Shown in pieces: positions 7,359-15,811 of a stretch of DNA of 64,000 nucleotides. Position numbers and translations under genes: made by a program. The stretch spans positions 806,001 through 870,000 of the forward strand of contig NZ_CP014862.1 of assembly GCF_002214585.1 (NCBI RefSeq), written 5' to 3'. The notes under the pieces were generated by a model. The model searched no databases, was not told the DNA's origin, and saw only the letters and a list, made by a program, of their open reading frames with translations. Position 1 is the stretch's first letter, and each line of letters begins with the position of its first letter. The DNA is from Thermococcus profundus (GTDB lineage: Archaea > Methanobacteriota_B > Thermococci > Thermococcales > Thermococcaceae).

Positions 7359-8148
7359 GGAAGAGCTTGACGTTAGGGAGGCCCTCGCAACAGGTGAGAG
7401 GCTGGACGAGATCATTGTGCGAGCCGCTCACGACCGCGATCTCCTTGAGGAGCTCATCAAATACCTTGACGACGACCTCTGGACAGTCCAGAAAAACGCC
7501 CTCATAGCGATAGTTGAGGTCATTGAGGATTACGAGGAGCTTTTTGATCCACTCCTGCGGAAGCTCCTCGTTATGATAAGGAAGAGCGAAGCGGTTCCCC
7601 TAACGATAGAGGTGGCGAGGGCCATAGGAAAGCTCTCCAAGATAAAACCCGACCTCGTTAAGAACGCCGTTCCGGTGATATTCGCAAACTACCGCATAGG
7701 GGATCCGAAGATCAAGATAAACATGGCGTACGTCCTTGAGGAGATCATGCGCCAGAATCCGGTCCTCATCGGCAACATGCTCAGGGATATCGTTAACCTT
7801 CTGAACTCCCCCGACGAGACAGACAGGCTCACCGCACTGAACTTCATATCCGCCCTGGGGGAGAACAGTCCGAGGTACATCACCCCCTTCCTGCCCAGGC
7901 TCCTCTCCCTGCTCTACGATAAGGACGAGATAGTTAGGGCAAGCGTTGTCGAGACGCTGGTGGAGGTGGCGGTGAACAGCCCCAAGTTCAGGAAGATAAT
8001 TAAGGCAAAGCTCGCCGAGCTTAACGATAGAAGCGAGCTCGTTATGGGCAGAGTTCGGGACGGGCTCAACAAGATCGCCCTCGCTGAGATCGAGGAGATT
8101 CATGATGAGTCCGAGGAACCTGAGGAGTCTGGGGAGTCTGAGGATTAG
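7348..8148 (+). CDS. HEAT-repeat protein of the chemosensory operon
   Basis: 266 residues of paired helices in HEAT/ARM style: blocks such as DDLWTVQKNALIAIVEVI, SPDETDRLTALNFISALG and DKDEIVRASVVETLVEVA recur about every 38 residues, with an acidic tail (EESGESED). A HEAT_PBS protein is encoded beside CheF in Halobacterium and interacts with the Che/archaellum interface, so an adaptor role is likely. GTG 7348 is preferred because GGAGGTG at 7335-7341 precedes it; GTGs at 7339 and 7342 are alternatives. The gene overlaps the propeller gene by 11 bases and the convergent rnp4 by 83. Confidence 0.75.
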   Translation: MPPEEELDVREALATGERLDEIIVRAAHDRDLLEELIKYLDDDLWTVQKNALIAIVEVIEDYEELFDPLLRKLLVMIRKSEAVPLTIEVARAIGKLSKIKPDLVKNAVPVIFANYRIGDPKIKINMAYVLEEIMRQNPVLIGNMLRDIVNLLNSPDETDRLTALNFISALGENSPRYITPFLPRLLSLLYDKDEIVRASVVETLVEVAVNSPKFRKIIKAKLAELNDRSELVMGRVRDGLNKIALAEIEEIHDESEEPEESGESED

Positions 8149-8491
8149 CCTTCCTCCTTGCCTTCTTCTCTTTTAGGTATGGGTACCTCATGATGTTGCC
8201 GCAGTTGAGGCACTTCACTACCACATGGCCGTTTCTGAGCCTGACCCTGGCGTTGATCCCGGGGACGAGGAAGGAGTGGCACTTCTTGCAGTAGCGTCTC
8301 TTCCACTTCCTCGGCATTCTTATCTTGGCCTTCTGCTGGACTGCTAGGGCTATTTCAACGTAGCGGTTGGCGAGCTCCCTCTCGTAGGGAAAGACCCTCT
8401 CCGCCAAGGTGAACAGTGTCTCGACTCTCTCCCTCGCCACTCTTTTCTTTTCCCTCTGCTCCTTTTCCCGAATAAAACGCTTTTTTCCCAT
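8066..8491 (-). CDS. rnp4: Ribonuclease P protein component 4 (Rpp21 homologue)
   Basis: 141 residues. Long N-terminal basic helices, then a zinc ribbon with CKKC (in RRYCKKCHSF) and CLNC (in VVKCLNCGNIM). This subunit pairs with Rnp3 (Rpp29) and assists the RNase P RNA specificity domain in 5' tRNA maturation. Pyrococcus homologues are about 120 residues; this one has about 20 more at the C-terminus (QTPQTPQ and so on), read antisense to the acidic tail of the HEAT gene. That extension may be a by-product of the 83-base convergent overlap. Confidence 0.9.
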   Translation of the reverse strand: MGKKRFIREKEQREKKRVARERVETLFTLAERVFPYERELANRYVEIALAVQQKAKIRMPRKWKRRYCKKCHSFLVPGINARVRLRNGHVVVKCLNCGNIMRYPYLKEKKARRKANPQTPQTPQVPRTHHESPRSQRGRSC

Positions 8492-8497
8492 TCGTTC

Positions 8498-10030
8498 TCA
8501 CCTAACAAGTCTGAGCTTTCCGGCGGCCGGTTCGTAGAGATAGCCCTCCCTTATGAGCATCTCCAAAGTCCTTGCCGCCCCCTCCTGGCTGAAGCCGGCC
8601 TTAATCAGTGCTCTCTCGAACTCGGCCCTGCTCACGGTTCCTCTGAGGGTCGTCGACTCCAGATCCCTGAAGATGGTGAGTGCTTTTGCCGCCCTCCTGT
8701 CCGAGGGCACGTACCCCCTGTAGTTTTTGAGGAGCCTCTGCACCTCGCTCTGGGGAAGGGACGACAGCACGGTCATCCAGTCGTTGAGGATTTCGTCGTT
8801 TATAGTTTGAACGGTGCGGATATGGCTTCTCCTAACGTTCCCCTCAAGTCTGGCGATGGAGCCGAAGAGGCGGAGACTGAGCTCATAGCGGCTTCCAACG
8901 TCAAAGACTCCCCCCGGGATAGTTAGGACGTCGAACTTCCACCCGTACTCGCTCCGCTTCTCCATGAGCCAGTCCTCGAACTTTCTCCTGAAAGCTTCTC
9001 CAGTCCCCTTCGAAGCCGACAGTGCCGATACCTTCTCCCTCTCGAGGAATACAGTGACGATGAGGTTGGGCAGGTACTTCCTTATCCTTCCGCCCTCCTC
9101 AAGGTACGGCCTTTCGTCCTCCTCTGGTATGAATACGAAGGGAGTCTCTGCCTTTCCAGTTATGCTGTCCCCTGGATGGGCCCTCTTCGGAAGGGCCAGC
9201 AGTCCTACGGTCCGTTTCTCTAAAATGGCCCGTTCGGCTCCCTTCGACAACCTCCCCGGCGAGCGGGGAACGTAATACCTGAGGGGAGTGTTGTTCGGGT
9301 CAAACACTTTAAAGTCCAGATCCAAAAAGTTATCCACGAAGTTTTCCTTTCTGTTCTTTCTGAACCGAAGCTCCCGCGGCAGGAGGGAGTGGAGAAACTT
9401 GAGGATGCGCCACAGGGTTAGAACTCCGCTTTCCCTGCCTTTGTAGCCCAGAACAGAGAATTCGTAGCCCTCTCCCCAGTCCCTAGGAGATTCGAGGATT
9501 CGAGGACTCCCGTAGAGGGAATAAATAAGGCCCAGCTGGAAGTCGTGGTTAGCATAGATCGACGTTGAGATGAGTTCTTCAACCTCCTCCGGCTTCAGGG
9601 CCATATCTTTGTACTCCTTCCAGTACTCCGAGTAGTCCTCAGGGGTTATGGAGGTCGCCCTCACCATCCTCATGTTTCCCCAGGGGTAGGCATCGATGAC
9701 GCCGTGCACCACCACGTAGGATCCGGAGAGGAACTTTCCGGAAAGAACGGTCTTTTCGTCTATCCGGACTGCTACGTATGACCTCGGCGAGTTTGCGGGA
9801 AGCTCCCTAAGCTCGCCCGGGCTGAGTGGAGAAAGCAGGTAGTAGGCGGCATCCTTCGGCGCGTTTGGAGGTTTTCTCAGGAGAAGGAAGCCCGAAACTT
9901 CGACTTCCTCCCCGTTTGGAATCCTCTGTATCCTTTCCTGAAAGTCTCTAACCCTCTTCTGGGGCGTGAGTGCTTCCCTCTCCTCCCGAAGGAGCTCTGC
10001 GAGTTCAAGGTACGGATCCTTCATCACCAT
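8498..10030 (-). CDS. Conserved protein of unknown function with probable OB-fold and winged-helix end
   Basis: 510 residues (508 if ATG 10024 is used, just after a GGATGGTG). Not recognised with certainty. The N-terminal 45-150 region (GEEVEVSGFLLLRKPP, then VLSGKFLSGSYVVVHGVIDAYPWGNMRM) looks like an OB-fold. The last 90 residues look like a winged helix (FERALIKAGFSQEGAARTLE, then MLIREGYLYEP), recalling the C-termini of DNA replication proteins. I see no Walker or nuclease motifs. It lies upstream of rnp4, 6 bases apart, so the two are probably one transcript. A nucleic-acid-binding role is inference. Confidence 0.6.
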   Translation of the reverse strand: MVMKDPYLELAELLREEREALTPQKRVRDFQERIQRIPNGEEVEVSGFLLLRKPPNAPKDAAYYLLSPLSPGELRELPANSPRSYVAVRIDEKTVLSGKFLSGSYVVVHGVIDAYPWGNMRMVRATSITPEDYSEYWKEYKDMALKPEEVEELISTSIYANHDFQLGLIYSLYGSPRILESPRDWGEGYEFSVLGYKGRESGVLTLWRILKFLHSLLPRELRFRKNRKENFVDNFLDLDFKVFDPNNTPLRYYVPRSPGRLSKGAERAILEKRTVGLLALPKRAHPGDSITGKAETPFVFIPEEDERPYLEEGGRIRKYLPNLIVTVFLEREKVSALSASKGTGEAFRRKFEDWLMEKRSEYGWKFDVLTIPGGVFDVGSRYELSLRLFGSIARLEGNVRRSHIRTVQTINDEILNDWMTVLSSLPQSEVQRLLKNYRGYVPSDRRAAKALTIFRDLESTTLRGTVSRAEFERALIKAGFSQEGAARTLEMLIREGYLYEPAAGKLRLVR

Positions 10031-10074
10031 CCGATAGGGAGGGGGGCTGATAAAATTTTGGTCTGCAGGACCGT

Positions 10075-10087
10075 AAACTTTATAAAC
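10075..10087 (+). promoter_or_regulatory. Promoter of the 5S rRNA gene
   Basis: Gtaaactttataaa forms a BRE/TATA element about 25 bases before the expected 5' end of the 5S rRNA. Confidence 0.7.
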
Positions 10088-10109
10088 CCCCGGCGGCAGG
10101 TATGTATCG

Positions 10110-10233
10110 GTACGGCGGTCAGGGCGGCGGGGTTACACCCGGTCTCGTTTCGACCCCGGAAGTTAAGCCCGCCAGCGATCCCGGGTGTACTGCCCTCCGG
10201 GAGGGGGCGGGAAACCGGGGACGCCGCCGGCCA
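10110..10233 (+). rRNA. rrf: 5S ribosomal RNA
   Basis: The sequence has the archaeal 5S layout: 5' terminal stem tacggcggtc pairing with gacgccgccgg at the 3' end, the loop-A/B region with cacccggtctc and cgaccccggaagttaag, and the GCGATCCCGG/GGGAAACCGGG arms. Ends are estimated from the terminal stem and may be off by 2-3 bases. It stands alone, with no 16S/23S or tRNA directly beside it, as is known for one 5S copy in Thermococcales. T-rich sequence follows at 10236-10260. Confidence 0.93.
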
Positions 10234-10347
10234 CTATATTCTCTCTATCCAATTCCTCCTAGACGCTACTAGTTCTTACTGTCCCAACTGGTAACGGCCT
10301 ACACAAAACCTATTTAAGTTTTGGATCCCTTAATTCTCCGAGGCGTT

Positions 10348-11349
10348 ATGTTCGACAAGGGAAAGTCAGGCATTACCTGGGACTACCTGAAGGAGAGGCA
10401 TCCTGAGATCCTCTCGGAGCTGAAGACCCTTAGGGAGTGGGATACTGTAAAGTCTATAGTTCCTGAGTCCGAAAAGCTTGATGATTACTCCCTTCTTGCC
10501 CTCCAGGCTTTGGCTTCTCTCATCCGTGAGTTTCATATAGAGAGGAACATTCTGGGTGAGAGGATCGAGATCCTAAACGGGAAGCTTGAGGATCTCAGAA
10601 CCGAGGTGAGAGAGAGCAACTCCTCCCTTGAAAAGCGCATAAAAGCCCTCGAAGATGCCATCAGGGACATACAGAGGAAGATGCTTTTCGTCGAGGGAGT
10701 GAGCAATCTAATTCCTCGCATCAACGAGCTTGAGGAGAAGATGGAAGCAAATCAGGCAGAGCTCCTTGCCAGGCTGGAGAAGCGCTACGCTCAGCTCATT
10801 GAGGAGAGGGTTGACGAGATGATCAACCAGCGCCTTCAGGAGTTCGAGAGATCCATTCTCGGCATCAGCGGCGACCTCGCCAAGACCCTCAGGGAGATGC
10901 AGGAGAAGCACGAAACACTTGTTATTGAAAACTACCGCCTGAAGAAGGAAGTGGAACCCCTCAAAGCCGCACTCAGGGCCCGGGAGAGCGAGATAGCTGA
11001 GCTCAGGAAGAAACTTGCCCGGTGCAACGAGCTCAACAAGAAGATAGACGAACTCCAGAGGAGGGTCAAGGAGTACGAGGAGCGGGTTGGAACGCTCTCC
11101 CCGATAGAGAAGGAGCTTCTTGAGATAACTGGTGCCCCGACTCCAGAAGGAGCCATAGCCCTCGTCAAGAGGATGAAATCGGAGTACGTCCCCAGGTCTA
11201 AGCTTACCCCCCTCCTTGCTGAGGTCAAGCGCCTTAAGTCAAGGATTGAGGAGCTGGAAGATGAGAACCGCTCCCTTAGGGAGAAGAACGAGAAGCTCGG
11301 CCAGGCCCTCAAGATGCTCCTTGAGAGGGGAGAAGAGGAGGGCGAATAG
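10348..11349 (+). CDS. Long coiled-coil protein of unknown function
   Basis: 333 residues, very rich in Glu, Lys, Arg and Leu with heptad patterns from about 60 to 245 and again from 280 to 330; no membrane segment or enzyme motif seen. A short folded N-terminus (MFDKGKSGITWDYLKERHPE) precedes the coils. ATG 10348 is chosen because TATTTAAG at 10311-10318 would start transcription near 10337; the frame is open to TTG 10321 upstream of that point. It could be a scaffold or chromosome-associated coiled-coil protein, but nothing in the neighbourhood decides this. Confidence 0.7.
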   Translation: MFDKGKSGITWDYLKERHPEILSELKTLREWDTVKSIVPESEKLDDYSLLALQALASLIREFHIERNILGERIEILNGKLEDLRTEVRESNSSLEKRIKALEDAIRDIQRKMLFVEGVSNLIPRINELEEKMEANQAELLARLEKRYAQLIEERVDEMINQRLQEFERSILGISGDLAKTLREMQEKHETLVIENYRLKKEVEPLKAALRARESEIAELRKKLARCNELNKKIDELQRRVKEYEERVGTLSPIEKELLEITGAPTPEGAIALVKRMKSEYVPRSKLTPLLAEVKRLKSRIEELEDENRSLREKNEKLGQALKMLLERGEEEGE

Positions 11350-11351
11350 GC

Positions 11352-11918
11352 CTAAAGAACTGCGACCGCCCTTACGGGACTTCCAGAGCCGCCCTTTATT
11401 TTCAGCGGAAGCGCTATGAATGTGAACTCTTTGCCCCTCAGTTCTTCGAGGTTCCTCAGGTTCTCGAAGATCGGCACTTCCTCGCTCAGGAATATGGTGT
11501 GCACAGCATCACTCCCTATGCTCATTGCGTCGGTTCCAACTGCCTTTATCCCCTCCGCTACTAGGAAAAGCGCCACCTCTGCCGAGAGTTCCCTCCCGCC
11601 TGTCAGAATGAGGACTACCCTGTCGTAGTAGCCTGAATCTGGGATCTCATCGAGCTTTACTTCGCCGTCCCCGCCGCGGACATCGATGACGACTCCCCTT
11701 CCTATGAATCGCTCCAGGGGCAGTTCATCGACGGTCTTTCCGTTTGGAATGAAGTGCGCTGGGGCGTCAACGTGAGTCCCCGCGTGCTCCCCCAGTTTGA
11801 GGACGTTCATGTAGTAACCGTCCCTCCATATCAGAGCCCAGGGCTTGACACTGATCGGGGGATCCCCAGGATAAACCTCGGTTTCCTCCCCCAGCGGAAG
11901 GGAAAGATCCACTATCAT
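11352..11918 (-). CDS. Cyclase/arylformamidase-like metal hydrolase
   Basis: 188 residues of the cyclase family (kynurenine formamidase, polyketide cyclase-like). The signature [12 protein letters not shown] supplies the metal ligands; [17 protein letters not shown] is the usual N-terminal strand of the family, and GTDAMSIG matches the later loop. ATG 11918 is preferred over the longer open frame to 11966, because GGTGAGG directly precedes it. The natural substrate is unknown; archaeal members have been annotated broadly. Convergent with the coiled-coil gene, two bases apart. Confidence 0.8.
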   Translation of the reverse strand: MIVDLSLPLGEETEVYPGDPPISVKPWALIWRDGYYMNVLKLGEHAGTHVDAPAHFIPNGKTVDELPLERFIGRGVVIDVRGGDGEVKLDEIPDSGYYDRVVLILTGGRELSAEVALFLVAEGIKAVGTDAMSIGSDAVHTIFLSEEVPIFENLRNLEELRGKEFTFIALPLKIKGGSGSPVRAVAVL

Positions 11919-12040
11919 GGCCTCACCGTTCAAACTACGCCAAACTCCATAAAAACCTTCCTCCACCGGCGTCTTTGTTCGCTCTTAGACGGGTCAAATA
12001 CTTTTTAACCTTGGAACCGTTATTGTTCAGGGTGGTCCAT

Positions 12041-13306
12041 GTGAACTGCACGAAGAATTACTGCGTTAAGGACATCTCTTTAGCACCGAGCGGGGAGAGG
12101 AAGATAGACTGGGTCTCCCGCTTCATGCCCGTCCTCCAGCACATCAGGAGGGACTTCGAGGAGAGAAAGCCGTTCAAGGGAGTGAGGATAGCGACGACGC
12201 TCCACCTTGAGATGAAGACGGCTTTTCTGCTTCTGACGCTCAAATCGGCTGGGGCTGAGGTTTCTGCCGCTGCAAGCAATCCTCTGAGCACTCAGGACGA
12301 TGTTGTTGCGGCTCTGGCTAGAGCAGGGGTTAAGGTCTACGCAATCAGGGGCGAGGACAGGGAGCAGTATTACGAGTTCATGCACAAGGCCCTCGACATC
12401 AAACCGAACATCATCATAGACGACGGTGCCGATATGGTAAGCACAGTCCTCAAAGAGAGACAGGAGCTCATCCCTGACCTCTGGGGTGCGAGCGAAGAGA
12501 CCACAACCGGCGTCATAAGGCTCCGCGCTATGGAGAAGGACGGTGTTTTGAAGTTCCCGATTATAGCGGTCAACGATTCCTACACCAAATACCTCTTCGA
12601 CAACCGCTACGGAACCGGTCAGTCAACGTGGGACGGCATAATAAGGACCACGAACCTCCTCGTCGCCGGTAAAAACGTCGTCGTTGTCGGCTACGGCTGG
12701 TGCGGCAGGGGCATAGCCATGCGCGCGAGGGGACTCGGAGCGACTGTCATAGTGGTCGAGGTCGATCCGATAAGGGCACTGGAGGCGAGGATGGACGGGT
12801 TCATAGTCACGAACATGATGGAGGCCGCTAAAATAGGAGACATTTTCGTGACCTCTACCGGCGATATCAACTGCATAAGGCGGGAGCACTTCGAGGTCAT
12901 GAAGGACGGCGTCATAATGGCCAACGCCGGCCACTTTGACGTCGAGATAAGCAAGCCTGACCTTGAGGAGCTGGCGGTTGAGATAAGCGAGCCGAGGCCG
13001 AACATAACCGAGTACAAGATGGCCGACGGAAGGAGGCTCTACCTCCTTGCTGAGGGCAGGCTGGTGAATTTAGCTGCTGCAGACGGCCATCCTGCGGAGA
13101 TAATGGACATGAGCTTCGCCCTCCAGGCTAAGGCCGCTGAATACATCATGGAGAATCATGAAAAGCTTGAGCCGAGGGTCTACGTCCTCCCGAGGGAGAT
13201 AGACGAGATGGTGGCGAGGATAAAGCTGGCCTCGATGGGGATCAAGATTGAAGAGCTGACGGAAGAGCAGAAAAGGTACCTGGAGAGCTGGGAGCACGGG
13301 ACTTGA
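12041..13306 (+). CDS. ahcY: S-adenosylhomocysteine hydrolase
   Basis: 421 residues. It splits S-adenosylhomocysteine into adenosine and homocysteine, removing the inhibitor formed by methyltransferases. Substrate-site segments [10 protein letters not shown] and [19 protein letters not shown] and the NAD-binding [18 protein letters not shown] are present, with [13 protein letters not shown] near the end. GTG 12041 gives the usual archaeal start ([12 protein letters not shown]) with GGTGGT at 12031-12036. The frame is open to 11975 but that part is promoter (aatactttttaa). As in other archaea the C-terminal tail of eukaryotic enzymes is missing. Confidence 0.95.
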   Translation: MNCTKNYCVKDISLAPSGERKIDWVSRFMPVLQHIRRDFEERKPFKGVRIATTLHLEMKTAFLLLTLKSAGAEVSAAASNPLSTQDDVVAALARAGVKVYAIRGEDREQYYEFMHKALDIKPNIIIDDGADMVSTVLKERQELIPDLWGASEETTTGVIRLRAMEKDGVLKFPIIAVNDSYTKYLFDNRYGTGQSTWDGIIRTTNLLVAGKNVVVVGYGWCGRGIAMRARGLGATVIVVEVDPIRALEARMDGFIVTNMMEAAKIGDIFVTSTGDINCIRREHFEVMKDGVIMANAGHFDVEISKPDLEELAVEISEPRPNITEYKMADGRRLYLLAEGRLVNLAAADGHPAEIMDMSFALQAKAAEYIMENHEKLEPRVYVLPREIDEMVARIKLASMGIKIEELTEEQKRYLESWEHGT

Positions 13307-13331
13307 TCTCTTTTCATTTTGAGGTGGGACG

Positions 13332-13985
13332 ATGGATTTCGAACCCTTCAAAATTGTCCCAGTGGGTTACCTGAGAAATGACGAGAGGCTTCATGAGACG
13401 TCCATTGAAGTCCTCCCTGAGTTTACCGAAGCCATAGAGGGCCTCCGCGAAGGAGACTGGATAAAGCTCCTCCTCTGGTTCCACGAGAGTGACGGACCTG
13501 AAAAAAGAAGGATCCTCAAAGTCCACCCACGGGGAAATCCCAGGAACCCTGTTAGAGGTGTCTTCGCGACGCGCTCACCGTACAGGCCGAATCCAGTAGC
13601 GCTCTACACCGTCCAGATACACCGAATAGAGGGCAATATGCTCTACATCGATTGGATAGACGCCCGCGATGGAACACCTGTCGTTGACATAAAACCCTTC
13701 GTTGAGAGGCTTGACTGCCCTTTCGACGAAATTGAGGAACGGGAACTTGATCTCGATAAGGCATTCTGGATTGGAAAGCTTAGAATAATTCCGCGGAAAA
13801 GCGAGCACCTGGATGAGCTTGAGGAGGTTTCACCCGAAGAGTACGACTCCTTAATCATTGAAATCGGCCCCAAGGCTACGACGCTGAGTGCCAGGGAGCT
13901 GAAAGACTTGATAAACTTTCTAAAGGAAGTTTATGATAACCTCCCAGTTGAGATTAAGGACAGGCTCGGTGAGCCCGAATGCTGA
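13332..13985 (+). CDS. TrmO-like tRNA methyltransferase (UPF0066/TsaA family)
   Basis: 217 residues. Family landmarks are VPVGYLRN at the start, the segment GVFATRSPYRPNPV with its RSPxRPNP motif, and DARDGTPVVDIKPF. Bacterial TrmO methylates N6 of t6A37 in tRNA using SAM; the archaeal enzyme is assumed similar. The C-terminal 60 residues (EEVSPEEYDSLIIEIGP and on) are an archaeal addition. It overlaps the following HAD gene by 7 bases, so the two are co-transcribed. Confidence 0.8.
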   Translation: MDFEPFKIVPVGYLRNDERLHETSIEVLPEFTEAIEGLREGDWIKLLLWFHESDGPEKRRILKVHPRGNPRNPVRGVFATRSPYRPNPVALYTVQIHRIEGNMLYIDWIDARDGTPVVDIKPFVERLDCPFDEIEERELDLDKAFWIGKLRIIPRKSEHLDELEEVSPEEYDSLIIEIGPKATTLSARELKDLINFLKEVYDNLPVEIKDRLGEPEC

Positions 13986-14635
13986 GGGGAATCATCTTCG
14001 ACGTTGACGAGACCCTCGTTTACTACGAGGGCTACGACCATAAGAGGTGGTTCGAGGAGTGGGTCAGGCCGGAGCTTGAGGGGCACGGGATAAGGCTTGA
14101 CTACGAACTCTACTCCAAGACCGCCCGTCTGGAACTTCCAAGGACTTACGTGAAAAAGTTCGGCATAGATCCTGTGGAGCTGTGGAAGATAATAGATGCC
14201 GTAAACAACAGATACCGGAAGAAGATGCTCGCTGAAGGAAAGATAAAGGCTTTCCCCGATGTTTCGGCACTCAAAGAACTTAAAAAGCTCGGTTTAAAGC
14301 TCGCGGCAGTCAGCAACGCCTCACTCGAAAATACCCTCCTCGTGCTGAGAGCCTTCGACCTCCGGAAGTACTTCGACGTTATTCTCGGGAAGGACTACTC
14401 CAACCTCGATGGGGTGAAGCCCAGCCCGTACCTCATAGAAAAGGCACTAAAAGAACTCGAACTTCCGCCGGATGAGGCCCTCGTTGTGGGAGACAGCTCA
14501 AACGACGTCCTCGCTGCTCACGGAGCTGGGGTAAAGGCCGTAAACGTGGTCCGCTTTGGAAAGGTCGATGGGGCGGACTACCACGTAAAAAACCTATGGG
14601 AACTTGTTGAACTCGTTGAAAGCATGATCCGATGA
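13979..14635 (+). CDS. HAD-superfamily hydrolase
   Basis: 218 residues. HAD motifs are in order: I FDVDETLVYYEG (nucleophile Asp and acid/base Asp), II AVSNAS, III Lys in KPSPYLIEKAL, IV VVGDSSNDVLAA. A helical cap lies between motifs I and II. Likely a phosphatase acting on a small phosphate ester; the substrate cannot be read from the sequence. The start overlaps the TrmO-like gene. Confidence 0.85.
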   Translation: MLRGIIFDVDETLVYYEGYDHKRWFEEWVRPELEGHGIRLDYELYSKTARLELPRTYVKKFGIDPVELWKIIDAVNNRYRKKMLAEGKIKAFPDVSALKELKKLGLKLAAVSNASLENTLLVLRAFDLRKYFDVILGKDYSNLDGVKPSPYLIEKALKELELPPDEALVVGDSSNDVLAAHGAGVKAVNVVRFGKVDGADYHVKNLWELVELVESMIR

Positions 14636-14656
14636 TCTTTTTCTTAACCTCTCAGT

Positions 14657-14672
14657 CTCCCTTGAGCGGGAG
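14657..14672. terminator. Small hairpin between converging genes
   Basis: CTCCC at 14657-14661 pairs with GGGAG at 14668-14672, flanked by T-rich runs on both sides (tctttttctt before, ctcttttct after). It lies between the ends of the HAD gene and the M42 peptidase gene and could end transcription in both directions. Confidence 0.4.
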
Positions 14673-14744
14673 GTGCTCTTTTCTAGTTAGTGAAAAATCC
14701 TTTTATGTGCCACTTTTGCATAGCCGGAAAAAGAGGAGATGGGG

Positions 14745-15764
14745 TTAGGGTCCGAACTTCTCTTCAATGTACGCCCTTATGAGCTCCTTGGTCGCTAGGA
14801 GACCCTTTACGTGCGTCCTCTCCATGCCGTGGCTCGCGTGGACGCCCTGGCCGATGAGGGCAACCCTGAAGTCCCAGCCGGCCCTTAGAGCCGCGCTCCC
14901 GTCGGAGCCGTAGTAGGGGAAGACGTCCACCGTGTAGGGGATTCCCCTCTTCTCGGCGAGCTCGATCAGCTTGGTCGTCATCTCGTAGTCGTAGGGGCCG
15001 CTTGAGTCCTTCGCCGCTATTGAGACGGCCGTCTCCTTTCCGACTACACCCTCGCCGACGACGCCCATGTCGACGACTAGGAGTTCCTTAGTGCTCTTTG
15101 GATAGCCGGCTGAGCCTCCGTGTCCTACCTCTTCGTAGGGCGAGAAGAAGAACGCCACCGGGAGCTTTTCGAGAGCTTCCGCACCGAGATCTAGCATGAG
15201 GTCGATGAGTACTGCAACGCTCGCCTTGTCATCAAGGAAGTGGGCTTTGACGAAGCCGTTCACGTACTCAAACTTTGGATCGAAGGCTATGAAATCCCCC
15301 GGCCTTATTCCGAGCTTCTCAGTGTCCTCCCTCTTCTCGACCTCTGCATCCAGTCGGATGTACATGTTCTCCTCCTTGCGCTCTTTCTTTCCCACTTCCC
15401 TGTTGACGTGGACGCTCGGGTTCTTGAGGAGGAGAGTGCCCCTATAGCGCTTCCCTGAGCGGGTGATTATAGTGCAGTACTCCCCCTCAAACGTTGGAAG
15501 GAGTAGACCGCCTATCCTCGTGAAGCTTAGGTGTCCGTCGGGGAGGATCCCCTTCACCATCGCACCGAGAGTATCAACGTGGGCCGCTATCACAAGCTCG
15601 GGCTCCGGGTGGTTGCCCGCTATTAGGGCACCCTTGTTGGTGTAGTAAGTCTTAATCCCGGCATCGTTAAGCTTCCCCTCGATGTGGGACAGGACCTCCT
15701 TGGTGTAGCCCGTGGGGGAGGGTATTTCCAGTATCTCCTTCAAAATCTCGACGACGCGCTCCAT
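14745..15764 (-). CDS. M42-family aminopeptidase (TET-like)
   Basis: 339 residues. Dinuclear metal site motifs are AAHVDT, FLDDKASVA, YEEVGHGGS (catalytic Glu then metal Glu) and the C-terminal HASHGMERTH. These enzymes form dodecameric tetrahedral particles that trim peptides after proteasome action. ATG 15764 has GGTGGT immediately upstream; GTG 15773 lies within that ribosome site. Thermococcales carry several M42 paralogues of different specificity, so the preferred residue is not assigned. Confidence 0.9.
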   Translation of the reverse strand: MERVVEILKEILEIPSPTGYTKEVLSHIEGKLNDAGIKTYYTNKGALIAGNHPEPELVIAAHVDTLGAMVKGILPDGHLSFTRIGGLLLPTFEGEYCTIITRSGKRYRGTLLLKNPSVHVNREVGKKERKEENMYIRLDAEVEKREDTEKLGIRPGDFIAFDPKFEYVNGFVKAHFLDDKASVAVLIDLMLDLGAEALEKLPVAFFFSPYEEVGHGGSAGYPKSTKELLVVDMGVVGEGVVGKETAVSIAAKDSSGPYDYEMTTKLIELAEKRGIPYTVDVFPYYGSDGSAALRAGWDFRVALIGQGVHASHGMERTHVKGLLATKELIRAYIEEKFGP

Positions 15765-15811
15765 GATGACCACCGTTCAAAAATTGTTCGAAGGGTTGAA
15801 AAGGGAATCGG

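Noticed and set aside
8498-10030. Calling this an MCM-type helicase
   Set aside because: The C-terminal winged helix and possible OB-fold are suggestive, but no Walker A, Walker B or arginine finger is present.
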